Positions 18,234-26,904 of a stretch of 64,000 bases of DNA are shown one piece after another (position 1 is the first letter of the stretch; each line of letters opens with the position of its first letter). The stretch is taken from contig NZ_LNUP01000014.1 of assembly GCF_001512295.1 (NCBI RefSeq), positions 1 through 64,000 on the forward strand, read 5' to 3'. This DNA comes from Pseudomonas sp. EpS/L25. GTDB taxonomy: Bacteria; Pseudomonadota; Gammaproteobacteria; Pseudomonadales; Pseudomonadaceae. The notes under the pieces were generated by a model. The model saw nothing but the letters and a program-made list of their open reading frames with translations, searched no databases and was not told where the DNA came from. The position numbers were made by a program, and so were the translations under genes.

Positions 18234-19199
18234 TCAGGCAGGCGCCCGCCCGAGCCGCCCGAGCAGCCACTGCTGGAAGCGCCGCACCGCCTCGTGATCC
18301 TCGGCTTCCTCGCGGATCGACAGGTAGTGCCGGCTGTTGCGCAGCACCACCTGCTCCTGGATCGGCCGCACCAGCAGCCCCTGCTCCAGCAGGGCCGCCA
18401 CCAGGTGGTTCCAGCCCAGGCTGATGCCCTGGTGGGTGAGCACCATGCCGATGATCAGGTTGTAGTCGTTGGCATTGAACAGCTGCGGACTGCCGGCCGG
18501 GCGCTCGTCCAGGTCCACCCCCTGGAAGGCCAGCCAGACGCCCCAGTCGACGTGCTCGGCCACCTGGGAGCGGCCATAGGGACTGAGGTTGAGCAGCGCC
18601 GCGTCGCGCACCCCTTCGAGGCTGCGGATCTGCGGATTGCGCTCCAGGTAGAGCGGCGAACACACCGGATAGATGACGTCGTGGAACAGCGCGGTGCTGT
18701 GATAGCCCTCGCGCACCTTGGGCATCTTGGTGATGAAGACGTCCGGCTGCACCCCCGGCTCCATGGCCAGGAAGTTCTGGGTGGTGACCAGGTTGAGTTC
18801 GATGTCGCCGTGCTGGGCGAAAAAGTCCGGCAGGTGGTGGGACAGCCACAGCGCCGAGAACGCCGGGGAGCAGCACAGGGTGAGCATGCGCTTGGCCGCC
18901 TGGTTGCTGCGGATGCGTTCGGCGGCCTGGGCGATGTTGACGAAGGATAACTGGGCGGCATCGAAGAACAGCTCGCCCGCCGGCGTCAGCGCCACCGCGC
19001 GACCGACCCGACTGAACAGCTGGGCACCGAGATAGCCTTCCAGCTCGCGGATCTGCCGGCTGATGGCCGCCTGGGAAACGCACAGTGCCTCGGCGGCGCG
19101 GGTGAAGCTTTCATACTTGGCGGCCGCCACGAAGGCCTTGACGGCGCGCAGCGAGGGCATCTTCAGCAGCAACGTATCGGGATCGACGGGTTTGGACAT
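18234..19199 (-). CDS. LysR-family transcriptional regulator (GcvA-like)
   Basis: 321 aa. The helix-turn-helix is at residues ~15-75 (SLRAVKAFVAAAKYESFTRA, VSQAAISRQIRELEGYLGA, LFSRVGRAVALTPAGELFF), the effector domain beyond (MLTLCCSPAFSALWLSHHLP). The style matches GcvA-type members. It is transcribed away from the proVWX-type operon across a 333-bp gap containing a palindrome that fits the T-N11-A LysR rule (19313-19327). It probably regulates that operon and itself. Confidence 0.88.
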   Translation of the reverse strand: MSKPVDPDTLLLKMPSLRAVKAFVAAAKYESFTRAAEALCVSQAAISRQIRELEGYLGAQLFSRVGRAVALTPAGELFFDAAQLSFVNIAQAAERIRSNQAAKRMLTLCCSPAFSALWLSHHLPDFFAQHGDIELNLVTTQNFLAMEPGVQPDVFITKMPKVREGYHSTALFHDVIYPVCSPLYLERNPQIRSLEGVRDAALLNLSPYGRSQVAEHVDWGVWLAFQGVDLDERPAGSPQLFNANDYNLIIGMVLTHQGISLGWNHLVAALLEQGLLVRPIQEQVVLRNSRHYLSIREEAEDHEAVRRFQQWLLGRLGRAPA

Positions 19200-19312
19200 C
19201 GCGCTTCTCGACGAAGGGGACGGGTGGAAGACACGATTATTGGCCCTGTGTTGACGACCTTAGAATCCCTGGCATATCCCACGACGACAATCCTGGCGCG
19301 CTCAGCGAACTC

Positions 19313-19327
19313 ATAACGGGACGTTAT
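19313..19327. promoter_or_regulatory. Candidate LysR operator palindrome
   Basis: ATAACGGGACGTTAT is a perfect 6-bp inverted repeat around GGA, in the divergent gap between the LysR gene and the ABC importer operon. It contains a T-N11-A arrangement. It lies 11 bases before the third regulon-motif copy. Confidence 0.5.
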
Positions 19328-19337
19328 CAAATCGGGA

Positions 19338-19352
19338 CCGGAAATGTTGTTG
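19338..19352 (+). promoter_or_regulatory. Shared regulon motif, diverged copy 3 (upstream of the ABC importer)
   Basis: CCGGAAATGTTGTTG matches the core CGGAAAWGTCGTT of the other two copies except for one C-to-T change. It lies ~190 bp before the ATPase start on the plus strand. The outer CTTTGCCCG half is not conserved, so this copy is less certain. Confidence 0.35.
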
Positions 19353-19532
19353 GATTTGCTGGAGGCCAGCTTATAGATTTGCTGAAAGCCCCTATCGAGA
19401 GGGCCACGAATAACAATAAGAGCGGACCGCCCTCGTGAAGACAGAATCCCCTTGCTCCTGCCCAGTACCTTTCATCAACCCGATCGGCATGGTGGTGCCC
19501 AACCGCCGTGCCGGGCATGCAGGAGGCCTGGC

Positions 19533-20567
19533 ATGACTCGCTCCGACGAAATCATCACGGTCCGCAATATCTACAAGGTGTTCGGCGCCCAGGCGGACCA
19601 GGCCATGGCGCTGGTCCGGGGCGGCGCCTCCAAGGCCGAGGTGTTCGAGCGGACCGGCCAGGTCATCGGTGTGTTCGACGCCAACTTCTCGGTGCTGCGC
19701 GGCGAGATCTTCGTGATCATGGGCCTCTCCGGTTCGGGCAAGTCGACCATGGTGCGACTGTTCAACCGCCTGATCGAACCCACCGCCGGCTCCATCTTCC
19801 TCAACGGCAAGGAAATCACCGGTCTCTCCGACCGCGATCTGCTGCAAGTCCGCCGCAAGGACATGGGCATGGTGTTCCAGTCCTTCGCCCTGATGCCGCA
19901 CATGACGGTGCTCGACAACGTCGGCTTCGGCCTGCAGATCAGCGGTGTGTCCGAGAAGGAGCGCAATGGGCGGGCCATCACCGCGCTGCGCCAGGTGGGC
20001 CTGGCCGGCCAGGAATACTGCTATCCGCACCAGCTCTCCGGCGGCATGCAGCAGCGCGTGGGCCTGGCCCGGGCGCTGGCCAACGACCCGGCCATCCTGC
20101 TGATGGACGAAGCCTTCTCGGCCCTCGATCCACTGATCCGCCACGAGATGCAGGGCGAGCTGATCAAGCTGCAGCAGCAGCAGGACCGCACCATCATCTT
20201 CATCTCCCACGACATCGAGGAAGCGGTCCGTATCGGCCACCGCATCGCCATCATGGAAGGCGGCCGGGTGGTGCAGATCGGCACCCCGCGCGAGTTGCTG
20301 TGCAATCCCGCCAACGACTACGTGCGCACCTTCTTCAACGGCTTCGACGCCAGCCGCATCCTCAAGGCCGGTGACATCGCCCAGCGTGAGGGCGGGATCC
20401 GCTACACCCCCGGCCGCGACACCCCGATCACGGCGGAGACGCCGCTCAAGGAGATCTTCGGCACCCTGGCCCGCGCCAGCGCGCCGGTGCCGGTGGTGGA
20501 CGCCCAGGGCGCCTACCAGGGCCACATTTCCCAAGGCCGCCTGCTGAGCTATCTCGGCGGCCACTGA
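19533..20567 (+). CDS. Glycine betaine/proline-type ABC importer, ATPase subunit (ProV/OpuAA-like)
   Basis: 344 aa from ATG 19533, six bases after AGGAGG; residues read upstream of this are not family-like. Walker A is GLSGSGKST, the signature LSGGMQQRVGLARALA, Walker B ILLMDEAFSALDP, and the switch His lies in FISHDIEEAVRIG. The N-terminal spacer AQADQAMALVRGGASKAEVF is typical of ProV. Only one short CBS-like region follows (PLKEIFGTLARASAPVPVVD). It energises uptake of quaternary amines. It is first of three genes with the permease (51 bp) and the binding protein. Confidence 0.92.
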   Translation: MTRSDEIITVRNIYKVFGAQADQAMALVRGGASKAEVFERTGQVIGVFDANFSVLRGEIFVIMGLSGSGKSTMVRLFNRLIEPTAGSIFLNGKEITGLSDRDLLQVRRKDMGMVFQSFALMPHMTVLDNVGFGLQISGVSEKERNGRAITALRQVGLAGQEYCYPHQLSGGMQQRVGLARALANDPAILLMDEAFSALDPLIRHEMQGELIKLQQQQDRTIIFISHDIEEAVRIGHRIAIMEGGRVVQIGTPRELLCNPANDYVRTFFNGFDASRILKAGDIAQREGGIRYTPGRDTPITAETPLKEIFGTLARASAPVPVVDAQGAYQGHISQGRLLSYLGGH

Positions 20568-20618
20568 TCGCTGTTCTCATCTGTACGGGCGCGCCCATTC
20601 GCGCCGGAGGTCCCGCTC

Positions 20619-21575
20619 ATGTCCGATTTCAGCCTGCTCGATCCCTTCAAGACGCTCACGGTGCCGGTCGGCTCCTGGGTGGAAGGCGCGCTGCGCTTTC
20701 TGGTGCACAACTTCCGTGAGGTGTTCCGTTCCATCCGCTGGCCGGTGGACCAGGTACTGGAGGGTATCCAGGCGGCGCTGATGTCGGTCCCGCCCACCGT
20801 GTTCATCGTGCTGGCCGCGCTGCTCGGCTGGCAGATCGGCGGTCGCCGCATCGGCCTGCTGACCCTGGCCACGCTCACCGCCCTGGGCCTGATCGGCGTC
20901 TGGAACGATGCCATGGTCACCCTCGCCCTGGTGCTCACCTCCCTGGTGTTCTGCGCGGTGATCGGCATTCCGCTGGGCATCATCAGCGCCCGCAGCGATC
21001 GCCTGGAACTGTGCATCCGCCCGCTGCTGGACGCCATGCAGACGCTGCCGGCCTTCGTCTACCTGGTGCCGGTGGTGATGCTGTTCGGCATCGGCAACGT
21101 GCCGGGGGTCATCGTCACCATCATCTTCTCCCTGGCGCCGCTGGTCCGGCTGACCAACCTGGGCATCCGCCAGGTACCGGAAGACAAGATCGAGGCCGCC
21201 CGCGCCTTCGGCTGCACGCCCTGGCAGATGCTGGTCAAGGTCCAGCTGCCGCTGGCCGCCCCGACCATCATGGCCGGGGTCAACCAGACCCTGATGCTGG
21301 CGCTGTCGATGGTGGTGGTGGCCTCGATGATTTCCGTCGGCGGGCTCGGCCTCATGGTCCTCAGCGGCATCGGTCGCCTGGACATGGGCCTGGCCAGCGT
21401 CGGCGGTATCGGCCTGGTGCTGCTGGCGATCTTCCTCGATCGCTTCACCCAGGCCATGGGCGAGCGCAGCGCCCACCTGGCCACCGGTCAACGCTGGTAT
21501 CACAGCGGCCCGATCGGCCTGGTGGTGCGACTGGTCGGCAAGAAAAAAGCGCTTCCCCAGCCGGTTACGCCTTGA
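20619..21575 (+). CDS. Glycine betaine/proline-type ABC importer, permease (ProW-like)
   Basis: 318 aa inner-membrane protein with about six to seven helices. The binding-protein-dependent transport signature is present ([20 protein letters not shown], contacting the ATPase), and the core [20 protein letters not shown] is typical of ProW/OpuAB. The N-terminal amphipathic stretch [16 protein letters not shown] precedes the first helix, as in ProW. It sits between the ATPase and the binding protein in one transcription unit. Confidence 0.92.
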   Translation: MSDFSLLDPFKTLTVPVGSWVEGALRFLVHNFREVFRSIRWPVDQVLEGIQAALMSVPPTVFIVLAALLGWQIGGRRIGLLTLATLTALGLIGVWNDAMVTLALVLTSLVFCAVIGIPLGIISARSDRLELCIRPLLDAMQTLPAFVYLVPVVMLFGIGNVPGVIVTIIFSLAPLVRLTNLGIRQVPEDKIEAARAFGCTPWQMLVKVQLPLAAPTIMAGVNQTLMLALSMVVVASMISVGGLGLMVLSGIGRLDMGLASVGGIGLVLLAIFLDRFTQAMGERSAHLATGQRWYHSGPIGLVVRLVGKKKALPQPVTP

Positions 21576-21620
21576 ACGTGCCTTTCACCCAAAAAATCTC
21601 CAGACAGCGACAGGTGCTCC

Positions 21621-22646
21621 ATGACTCTATCCGCATGCAAGAAAGCACTTCTGACCGGCTTCGCCGCCTCCTTCCTGGGCCTGGCACTGAGTGGCGCCGT
21701 CCACGCCGCCAGCGCCGACCAACCGGGGGCCGGCGTGAAGGTCACGCCGATCTTCCCGACCATCGCCGAAGAACGCTTCCGCGGCGAGATCGCCATCGCC
21801 GGCCTCAAGGCGCTGGGCTACAACGTCCAGGCACCCAAGGAAACCGACTACCCCGCGCTGTTCCTGGCGCTGTCCTACGGTGACGCCGACTTCACCGTGC
21901 ACATGTGGGAGCACCTGCACCAGGCCTTCTATGACAAGGCCGGTGGCGACGACACCATGGTCAAGGCCGGCTACGTGATGCCCGGCGTGATCCAGGGCTT
22001 CATGATCGACAAGAAGACCGCCGACCAGTATCACATCAAGGACCTGTCGGACTTCAAGAAGCCGGAAATCGCCAAGCTGTTCGACAGCAATGGCGATGGC
22101 AAGGCCGACCTCACCGGCTGCAACCCCGGCTGGGGCTGCGAGCTGATCGTCGAGCACCAGCTCAAGGCCTATGGCCTGAACGACACCGTCACCGACAACC
22201 GCGGCTCCTACTTCGCGCTGATGGCCGACACCATCCAGCGCTACAAGGACGGCAAGCCGATCTTCTACTACACCTGGGTGCCGCAGTGGATCTCCAACGT
22301 GCTGGTGGAAGGGCGTGACGTGGTCTGGCTGCCGGTGCCCTACACCTCCCTGCCCGACGGCAAGAACGACGTGAACACCACCTTCGAGGGCAAGAACCTC
22401 GGCGCCCCCATCGACAACGTGGTGGCGGTGGTCAACAAGGACTTCGCCAAGAAGAATCCTGCCGCGGTCAAGTTCCTCTCGGAGCTGAAGATCGCCACCG
22501 CCGACGAGAGCGCCCAGAACCTCAAGATGCAGAACGGCGAGAAGTCGCTGGACGACATCAGGCGCCAGGCCGCCGAGTGGATCAAGGCGCACCAGAGCGA
22601 GTGGGATGGCTGGCTGGCGGATGCCCGCGCCACCGGCCAGAAGTGA
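21621..22646 (+). CDS. Glycine betaine/proline-type ABC importer, periplasmic binding protein (ProX-like)
   Basis: 341 aa. The signal peptide (CKKALLTGFAASFLGLALSG) is cut near VHA-ASA. The OpuAC-type domain shows TIAEERFRGEIAIAGLKALG, ADFTVHMWEHLHQAFYDKAG, the internal GCNPGWGCELIVEHQLKAYG, and the aromatic residues expected for a cation-pi cage (YTWVPQWISNVLV). ProX-type proteins bind trimethylammonium compounds. The long insert with LFDSNGDGKADL resembles members that are not strictly osmotic, consistent with a catabolic role here. Confidence 0.9.
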   Translation: MTLSACKKALLTGFAASFLGLALSGAVHAASADQPGAGVKVTPIFPTIAEERFRGEIAIAGLKALGYNVQAPKETDYPALFLALSYGDADFTVHMWEHLHQAFYDKAGGDDTMVKAGYVMPGVIQGFMIDKKTADQYHIKDLSDFKKPEIAKLFDSNGDGKADLTGCNPGWGCELIVEHQLKAYGLNDTVTDNRGSYFALMADTIQRYKDGKPIFYYTWVPQWISNVLVEGRDVVWLPVPYTSLPDGKNDVNTTFEGKNLGAPIDNVVAVVNKDFAKKNPAAVKFLSELKIATADESAQNLKMQNGEKSLDDIRRQAAEWIKAHQSEWDGWLADARATGQK

Positions 22647-22826
22647 CCGCGCGGTAGTCGAGCACGGCGCTCCGCCACGATCTGGCGAGCCGCTAGGCAC
22701 CTCGGCGCCCTGCCCGCGGCGCCGAACCACCCGAACCCCAGCGATATCCCGCTTCCCCTGGGAGGCGGGCAAGCCCTGTGCGCCTCGCGTCCAGGCCAGA
22801 CTCTTCAGCAGAGACGGTTGCGCACC

Positions 22827-24143
22827 ATGAAAGTCCAAGCCCTGCCCGCCGACGACAACAGCTGTGGCTGGTACCACACCAGCGCCCCGCGCGCACCGCG
22901 CCCCAGTCATCGCGGACACAGCGATGCCCCTTGGGTGGTGGTCGGTGCCGGCTTCACCGGGCTCGCCGCCGCGCGGCAGCTGGCGCTGAATTTCCCGGAC
23001 GACGAGGTGATCCTGGTGGAGGCCCAGGAAGTCGGCCTGGGGCCGGCCGGGCGCAACGCCGGCTTCGCCATCGACCTGCCCCACGACATCGGTGCCGAGG
23101 ACTACATCGGCGACATCCGCATTGCCCGCACTGTGCTGAAACTGAATTTGAGCGGCCAGGCCTATCTGCGCGAGCAGGTCGAGCGCTTCGCCATCGACTG
23201 CCAGCTCAAGGCCTGCGGCAAGTACCAGGCCGCCGTGGAAGACCGCGGCCTGGCGGTGCTGGACGCCTACCGCCGTGGCCTGGACAAGCTCGACCAGCCC
23301 TACCGGATGATCGAGCGGGACGTCCTGCCCGAGCACCTGGGCACCACCTTCTACCAGCGCGCGCTCTATACCCCCGGCGCGGTGCTGATCCAACCCAGCG
23401 CCCTGGTCAAGGGCCTGGCCGACAGCCTGCCGGCCAACGTCACTCTCCATGAGCGCACCCCGATCCAGGCCGTGGACTACGGTCCGCGCCCCGAGCTGCG
23501 CCACGCCGCCGGACGCATCACCGCCGGCAAACTGGTGCTCGCCAACAACTCCTTCGGCCAGCATTTCGGCTTCCTGCAGGGGCGCATGCTGCCGATCTTC
23601 ACCTACGGCAGCCTGACCCGGCCGCTGACCGCCGAGGAACAGGCACGCCTGGGCGGCAAGCCCTTCTGGGGCGCCATTCCCGCCGACCCCTTCGGCACCA
23701 CGGTGCGGCGCACCCCCGACCAGCGCCTGCTGATCCGCAACAGCTTCAGCTTCAACCCCGACGGGCGCAGCAATCCCAAGCACCTGCAGCGGGTGCTGCA
23801 GCGCCACCGGGCCTCCTTCGCCCGGCGCTTCCCCATGCTGCCGCAGGTCGACTTCGAGTACACCTGGGGCGGCGCCCTGGCCATGACCCGCAACCACAAC
23901 GGCTTCTTCGGCCAATTGGCCCCCAATGTCTACGGCGCCCTGGGCTGCAACGGCCTGGGCGTCACCCGCGGCACCGCTACCGGCAAGCTGCTGGCCGACT
24001 GGCTGGCCGGCCAGCGCGACGAACTCATCGACTTCCTGCTGGCCGCGCCCGGCCCCAATGCCAACCCACCGCAGCCGTTCCTCTCGGCCGGCGTCAATTT
24101 CAACCTCCTGTGGGGGCAGTACCGCGCCGGCTGCGAAAGCTGA
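22827..24143 (+). CDS. FAD-dependent amine/amino-acid oxidoreductase (DAO family, PuuB/OrdL-like)
   Basis: 438 aa from ATG 22827. The Rossmann FAD motif is WVVVGAGFTGLAAARQLA at ~36-53, followed by ILVEAQEVGLGPAGRNAGF, and the C-terminal flavin contact YGALGCNGLGVTRGTATGKL is present. This is the DAO/gamma-glutamylputrescine-oxidase type, which oxidises a C-N bond of a primary or N-methyl amine. It has no membrane segment. It follows the importer by 180 bp and precedes a DapA-family lyase and an aldehyde dehydrogenase, so it likely makes the imine or aldehyde they consume. Confidence 0.85.
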   Translation: MKVQALPADDNSCGWYHTSAPRAPRPSHRGHSDAPWVVVGAGFTGLAAARQLALNFPDDEVILVEAQEVGLGPAGRNAGFAIDLPHDIGAEDYIGDIRIARTVLKLNLSGQAYLREQVERFAIDCQLKACGKYQAAVEDRGLAVLDAYRRGLDKLDQPYRMIERDVLPEHLGTTFYQRALYTPGAVLIQPSALVKGLADSLPANVTLHERTPIQAVDYGPRPELRHAAGRITAGKLVLANNSFGQHFGFLQGRMLPIFTYGSLTRPLTAEEQARLGGKPFWGAIPADPFGTTVRRTPDQRLLIRNSFSFNPDGRSNPKHLQRVLQRHRASFARRFPMLPQVDFEYTWGGALAMTRNHNGFFGQLAPNVYGALGCNGLGVTRGTATGKLLADWLAGQRDELIDFLLAAPGPNANPPQPFLSAGVNFNLLWGQYRAGCES

Positions 24144-24189
24144 CGGCCCACTCCCCACCGACCCTCGTGCAACCCTTGGAGACTCCACC

Positions 24190-25092
24190 ATGAACTTCGA
24201 CGGCATCTACACCCCGGCCATCACCCCGCTCAAGGCGGACGGCGCCATCGACCAGGCCGGCTTCGCCCAGGTCCTGGAACACCTGATCGAATCCAGGGTG
24301 CACGGCATCGTGGTCGGCGGCTCCACCGGCGAGTACTACGCCCACAGCGGCGAAGAGCGCCTGGCGCTGATCGCCCAGGCCTGCGACGTGGTGGGCAAGC
24401 GCCTGCCACTGGTGATCGGCACCGGCGCCATCCGCACCGAGGACTCGGTGGCGTTCGCCCAGGCCGCTCGCCAGCAGGGCGCCGACGCCATCCTGGTCGG
24501 CACCCCGCCCTACGCCCTGCCCACCCAGCAGGAGATCGCCGAGCACGTGCTGACGGTGGATCGCGCCGCCGACCTGCCGATCATGCTCTACAACTATCCA
24601 GGGCGGATGAACGTGGCCATGGGCGAGGAGTTCTATGACGCCATCGCCGGCTGCCGCAACGTCCAGTCGATCAAGGAAAGCAGCGGCGACATGGCCGCCC
24701 TGCACCGCCACGCGGTCAGGCGCCCGGACCTGCAACTCTCCTGCGGCTGGGACGACCAGGCCCTGGAATTCTTCGCCTGGGGCGCGCGCAGCTGGGTCTG
24801 CGCCGGCTCCAACTTCGTGCCGCGCGAGCACGTGGCGCTCTACGAAGCCTGCGTGCTGGAGCGCGACTTCGCCAAGGGCCGCCGGATCATGGCCGCCATG
24901 CTGTCGCTGATGGATTACCTCGAAGGTGGCAAGTTCGTGCAATCGATCAAGTACGGCTGCGAACTGGCAGGCCTGCCCAACGGTGGCGTGCGCGCGCCGC
25001 TCAAGGGCCTGACCGAGGCCGAGCGGGCCGAACTGGCGCAGGTGATCACCGCGCTGAAGAGCAACGTCAACCTCATCGTCCAAGGAGCCTGA
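24190..25092 (+). CDS. DapA-family (dihydrodipicolinate synthase-like) lyase
   Basis: 300 aa, full family length, TIM barrel. The Schiff-base lysine is K162 in SIKESSGD, the catalytic tyrosine Y136 in LYNYPGR, and the substrate loop is GGSTGEYY (43-50). True DapA for lysine synthesis is usually elsewhere; the catabolic context suggests a paralogue, such as an aldolase or a deaminase like those of hydroxyproline breakdown. It is spaced 46 bp from the FAD gene and 2 bp from the aldehyde dehydrogenase, clearly one operon. The substrate is unknown. Confidence 0.85.
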   Translation: MNFDGIYTPAITPLKADGAIDQAGFAQVLEHLIESRVHGIVVGGSTGEYYAHSGEERLALIAQACDVVGKRLPLVIGTGAIRTEDSVAFAQAARQQGADAILVGTPPYALPTQQEIAEHVLTVDRAADLPIMLYNYPGRMNVAMGEEFYDAIAGCRNVQSIKESSGDMAALHRHAVRRPDLQLSCGWDDQALEFFAWGARSWVCAGSNFVPREHVALYEACVLERDFAKGRRIMAAMLSLMDYLEGGKFVQSIKYGCELAGLPNGGVRAPLKGLTEAERAELAQVITALKSNVNLIVQGA

Positions 25093-25094
25093 TC

Positions 25095-26585
25095 ATGACC
25101 GATCTGCTGAGCAAAGCCGCCTACGCCGACCTCGCCGCCGCCGTTGAGCTACGTACCCAGGCCTTCATCGACGGCGCCTTCGTCCCGGCCAAGGATGGCA
25201 CCACCTTCGTCACCACCAACCCGGCCACCGGTGCCGAGCTGGCGCGGGTGGCCGCCTGTGGCGCCGCCGACGTGGACGCCGCCGTGGCCGCCGCCAAGAC
25301 GGCCTTCAAGGATGGCCGCTGGAGCGGTCTGCACCCCTCGGCGCGCAAGGCCGTGCTGCAGAAATTCGCCGCCCTGCTGGAAGAACACGCCCATGAACTG
25401 GCGGTGGTCGAAAGCCTCGACAGCGGCAAGCCGGTGCGCGAGTGCCAGACCATCGACGTGCCCGAGACCATCAACACCCTGCGCTGGCACGCCGAGCTGA
25501 TCGACAAGATCTACGATGCCACCGCCCCCACCGGGGCCGGCGCCCTGGCCATGGTGGTGCGCGAGCCCATCGGCGTGGTCGGCCTGGTGCTGCCCTGGAA
25601 CTTCCCGCTGCTGATGCTGGCCTGGAAGATCGGCCCCTCGCTGGCCGCCGGCTGCTCCATCGTGGTCAAGCCGGCCCAGGAAACCACCCTCACCGCCCTG
25701 CGCGTAGCCGAGCTGGCCCACCAGGCCGGGGTGCCGGCGGGCGTCTTCAACGTGGTGCCCGGCGGTGGCAAGGAGGCTGGCGAGCCCCTGGGCCGCCATC
25801 CGGACGTCGCCGCGGTCAGCTTCACCGGCTCCGCCGCCACCGGCCGGCTGTTCCTCAAGTACGCCGCCGAATCCAACCTCAAGCGCATCGTGCTGGAACT
25901 GGGCGGCAAGAACCCCGCGGTGGTGATGAACGACGTCGAGGACCTCGATGTGGTCGCCCAGCACGTGGTCAACGGCGCCTTCTGGAACATGGGCGAGAAC
26001 TGCTCGGCCACCTCGCGCCTGATCGTCCATCGCGAGGTCAAGGATGCCCTGCTGGAGCGGGTGCTGATCCACCTGCGGGACTGGCAGCTGGGCGATCCGC
26101 TGGACCCGGACAACCGCCTGGGCTCCATGGTCAGCAAGGCGCACTTCGACAAGGTCCGCGCCTACCTGGAACATGCCCGCGCGCAGCAACTCAAGCTGGT
26201 GACCGGCGGCGCGACCCGCGACGGCGTCTACGTGGAGCCGACTATTGTCGACGGCGTGGCCTGCGACAGCAAGCTGTTCCGCGAGGAGATCTTCGGCCCG
26301 GTGCTGAGCGTGACCTCCTTCGACACCCTCGACGAAGCCCTGGAACTGGCCAACGACACCGCCTACGGCCTGGCCGCCTCGGCCTACACCGGCAACCTGC
26401 GCAACGCCATCAAGCTCGCTCGCGGCATTCGTGCCGGCATCGTCACCGTCAACTGCTTCGGCGAAGGCGACGCCTCCACCCCGTTCGGCGGCTACCAGGA
26501 GTCCGGCTTCGGTGGTCGCGACAAGTCGCTCTGGGCCCACGACCAGTACACCGAGATCAAGACCATCTGGATCGACGCGTCCTGA
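25095..26585 (+). CDS. NAD(P)-dependent aldehyde dehydrogenase (PuuC/KauB-like)
   Basis: 496 aa. The catalytic Cys303 (GENCSATSR), general-base Glu268 (LELGGKNP), Asn169 (PWNFPLLM) and cofactor lysine K192 (VVKPAQET) are all present, so it should be active. The overall look is of gamma-glutamyl-gamma-aminobutyraldehyde dehydrogenase and relatives, which oxidise omega-amino aldehydes. It ends the importer-oxidase-lyase operon and likely turns the final semialdehyde into an acid for central metabolism. Confidence 0.9.
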   Translation: MTDLLSKAAYADLAAAVELRTQAFIDGAFVPAKDGTTFVTTNPATGAELARVAACGAADVDAAVAAAKTAFKDGRWSGLHPSARKAVLQKFAALLEEHAHELAVVESLDSGKPVRECQTIDVPETINTLRWHAELIDKIYDATAPTGAGALAMVVREPIGVVGLVLPWNFPLLMLAWKIGPSLAAGCSIVVKPAQETTLTALRVAELAHQAGVPAGVFNVVPGGGKEAGEPLGRHPDVAAVSFTGSAATGRLFLKYAAESNLKRIVLELGGKNPAVVMNDVEDLDVVAQHVVNGAFWNMGENCSATSRLIVHREVKDALLERVLIHLRDWQLGDPLDPDNRLGSMVSKAHFDKVRAYLEHARAQQLKLVTGGATRDGVYVEPTIVDGVACDSKLFREEIFGPVLSVTSFDTLDEALELANDTAYGLAASAYTGNLRNAIKLARGIRAGIVTVNCFGEGDASTPFGGYQESGFGGRDKSLWAHDQYTEIKTIWIDAS

Positions 26586-26597
26586 GCAAGGTCTCCG

Positions 26598-26623
26598 GTC
26601 CGCCGTCGCAGGACGGCGGACCT
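26598..26623 (+). terminator. Hairpin after the aldehyde dehydrogenase
   Basis: GGTCCGCCGTC and GACGGCGGACC form an 11-bp perfect GC-rich stem with a GCAG loop, 13 bases after the stop. No T-tract follows, so it may act as a transcript end or RNA stabiliser rather than a standard rho-independent terminator. Confidence 0.5.
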
Positions 26624-26904
26624 CCTGCTACCGCACCGCAGCCGTGCGGCTGACGATCGCCGGCTCAGACCGCACGACCAACACACGCCGATCGTCGCGG
26701 ATCGGCGCAGCCGCCCCGTCCGCTCCCCTCGCCCGAACGCGCACCGACGACCGTCATCCCACCTGGTGCCCGCGGCCTGCTAAGCTTCGCCGCTTTTTTG
26801 CCGCCTGCCCATGCGGGTAGCCGGCCGCGCTCAGCGTACCGCCCCACCGCGAATGGCCGCCAGAGCCATCGCCGCACCCCGTTCAACTGCCAGCTGGAAT
26901 CCCC

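Noticed and set aside
21627-24206. An 859-codon minus-strand frame across the ProX and FAD genes
   Set aside because: Antisense shadow; the plus-strand frames have signal peptide, FAD motif and family length.
26624-26904. Lysine riboswitch before lysP
   Set aside because: No conserved core could be recognised, and such switches are not expected in Pseudomonas; the gap only shows GC-rich sequence.
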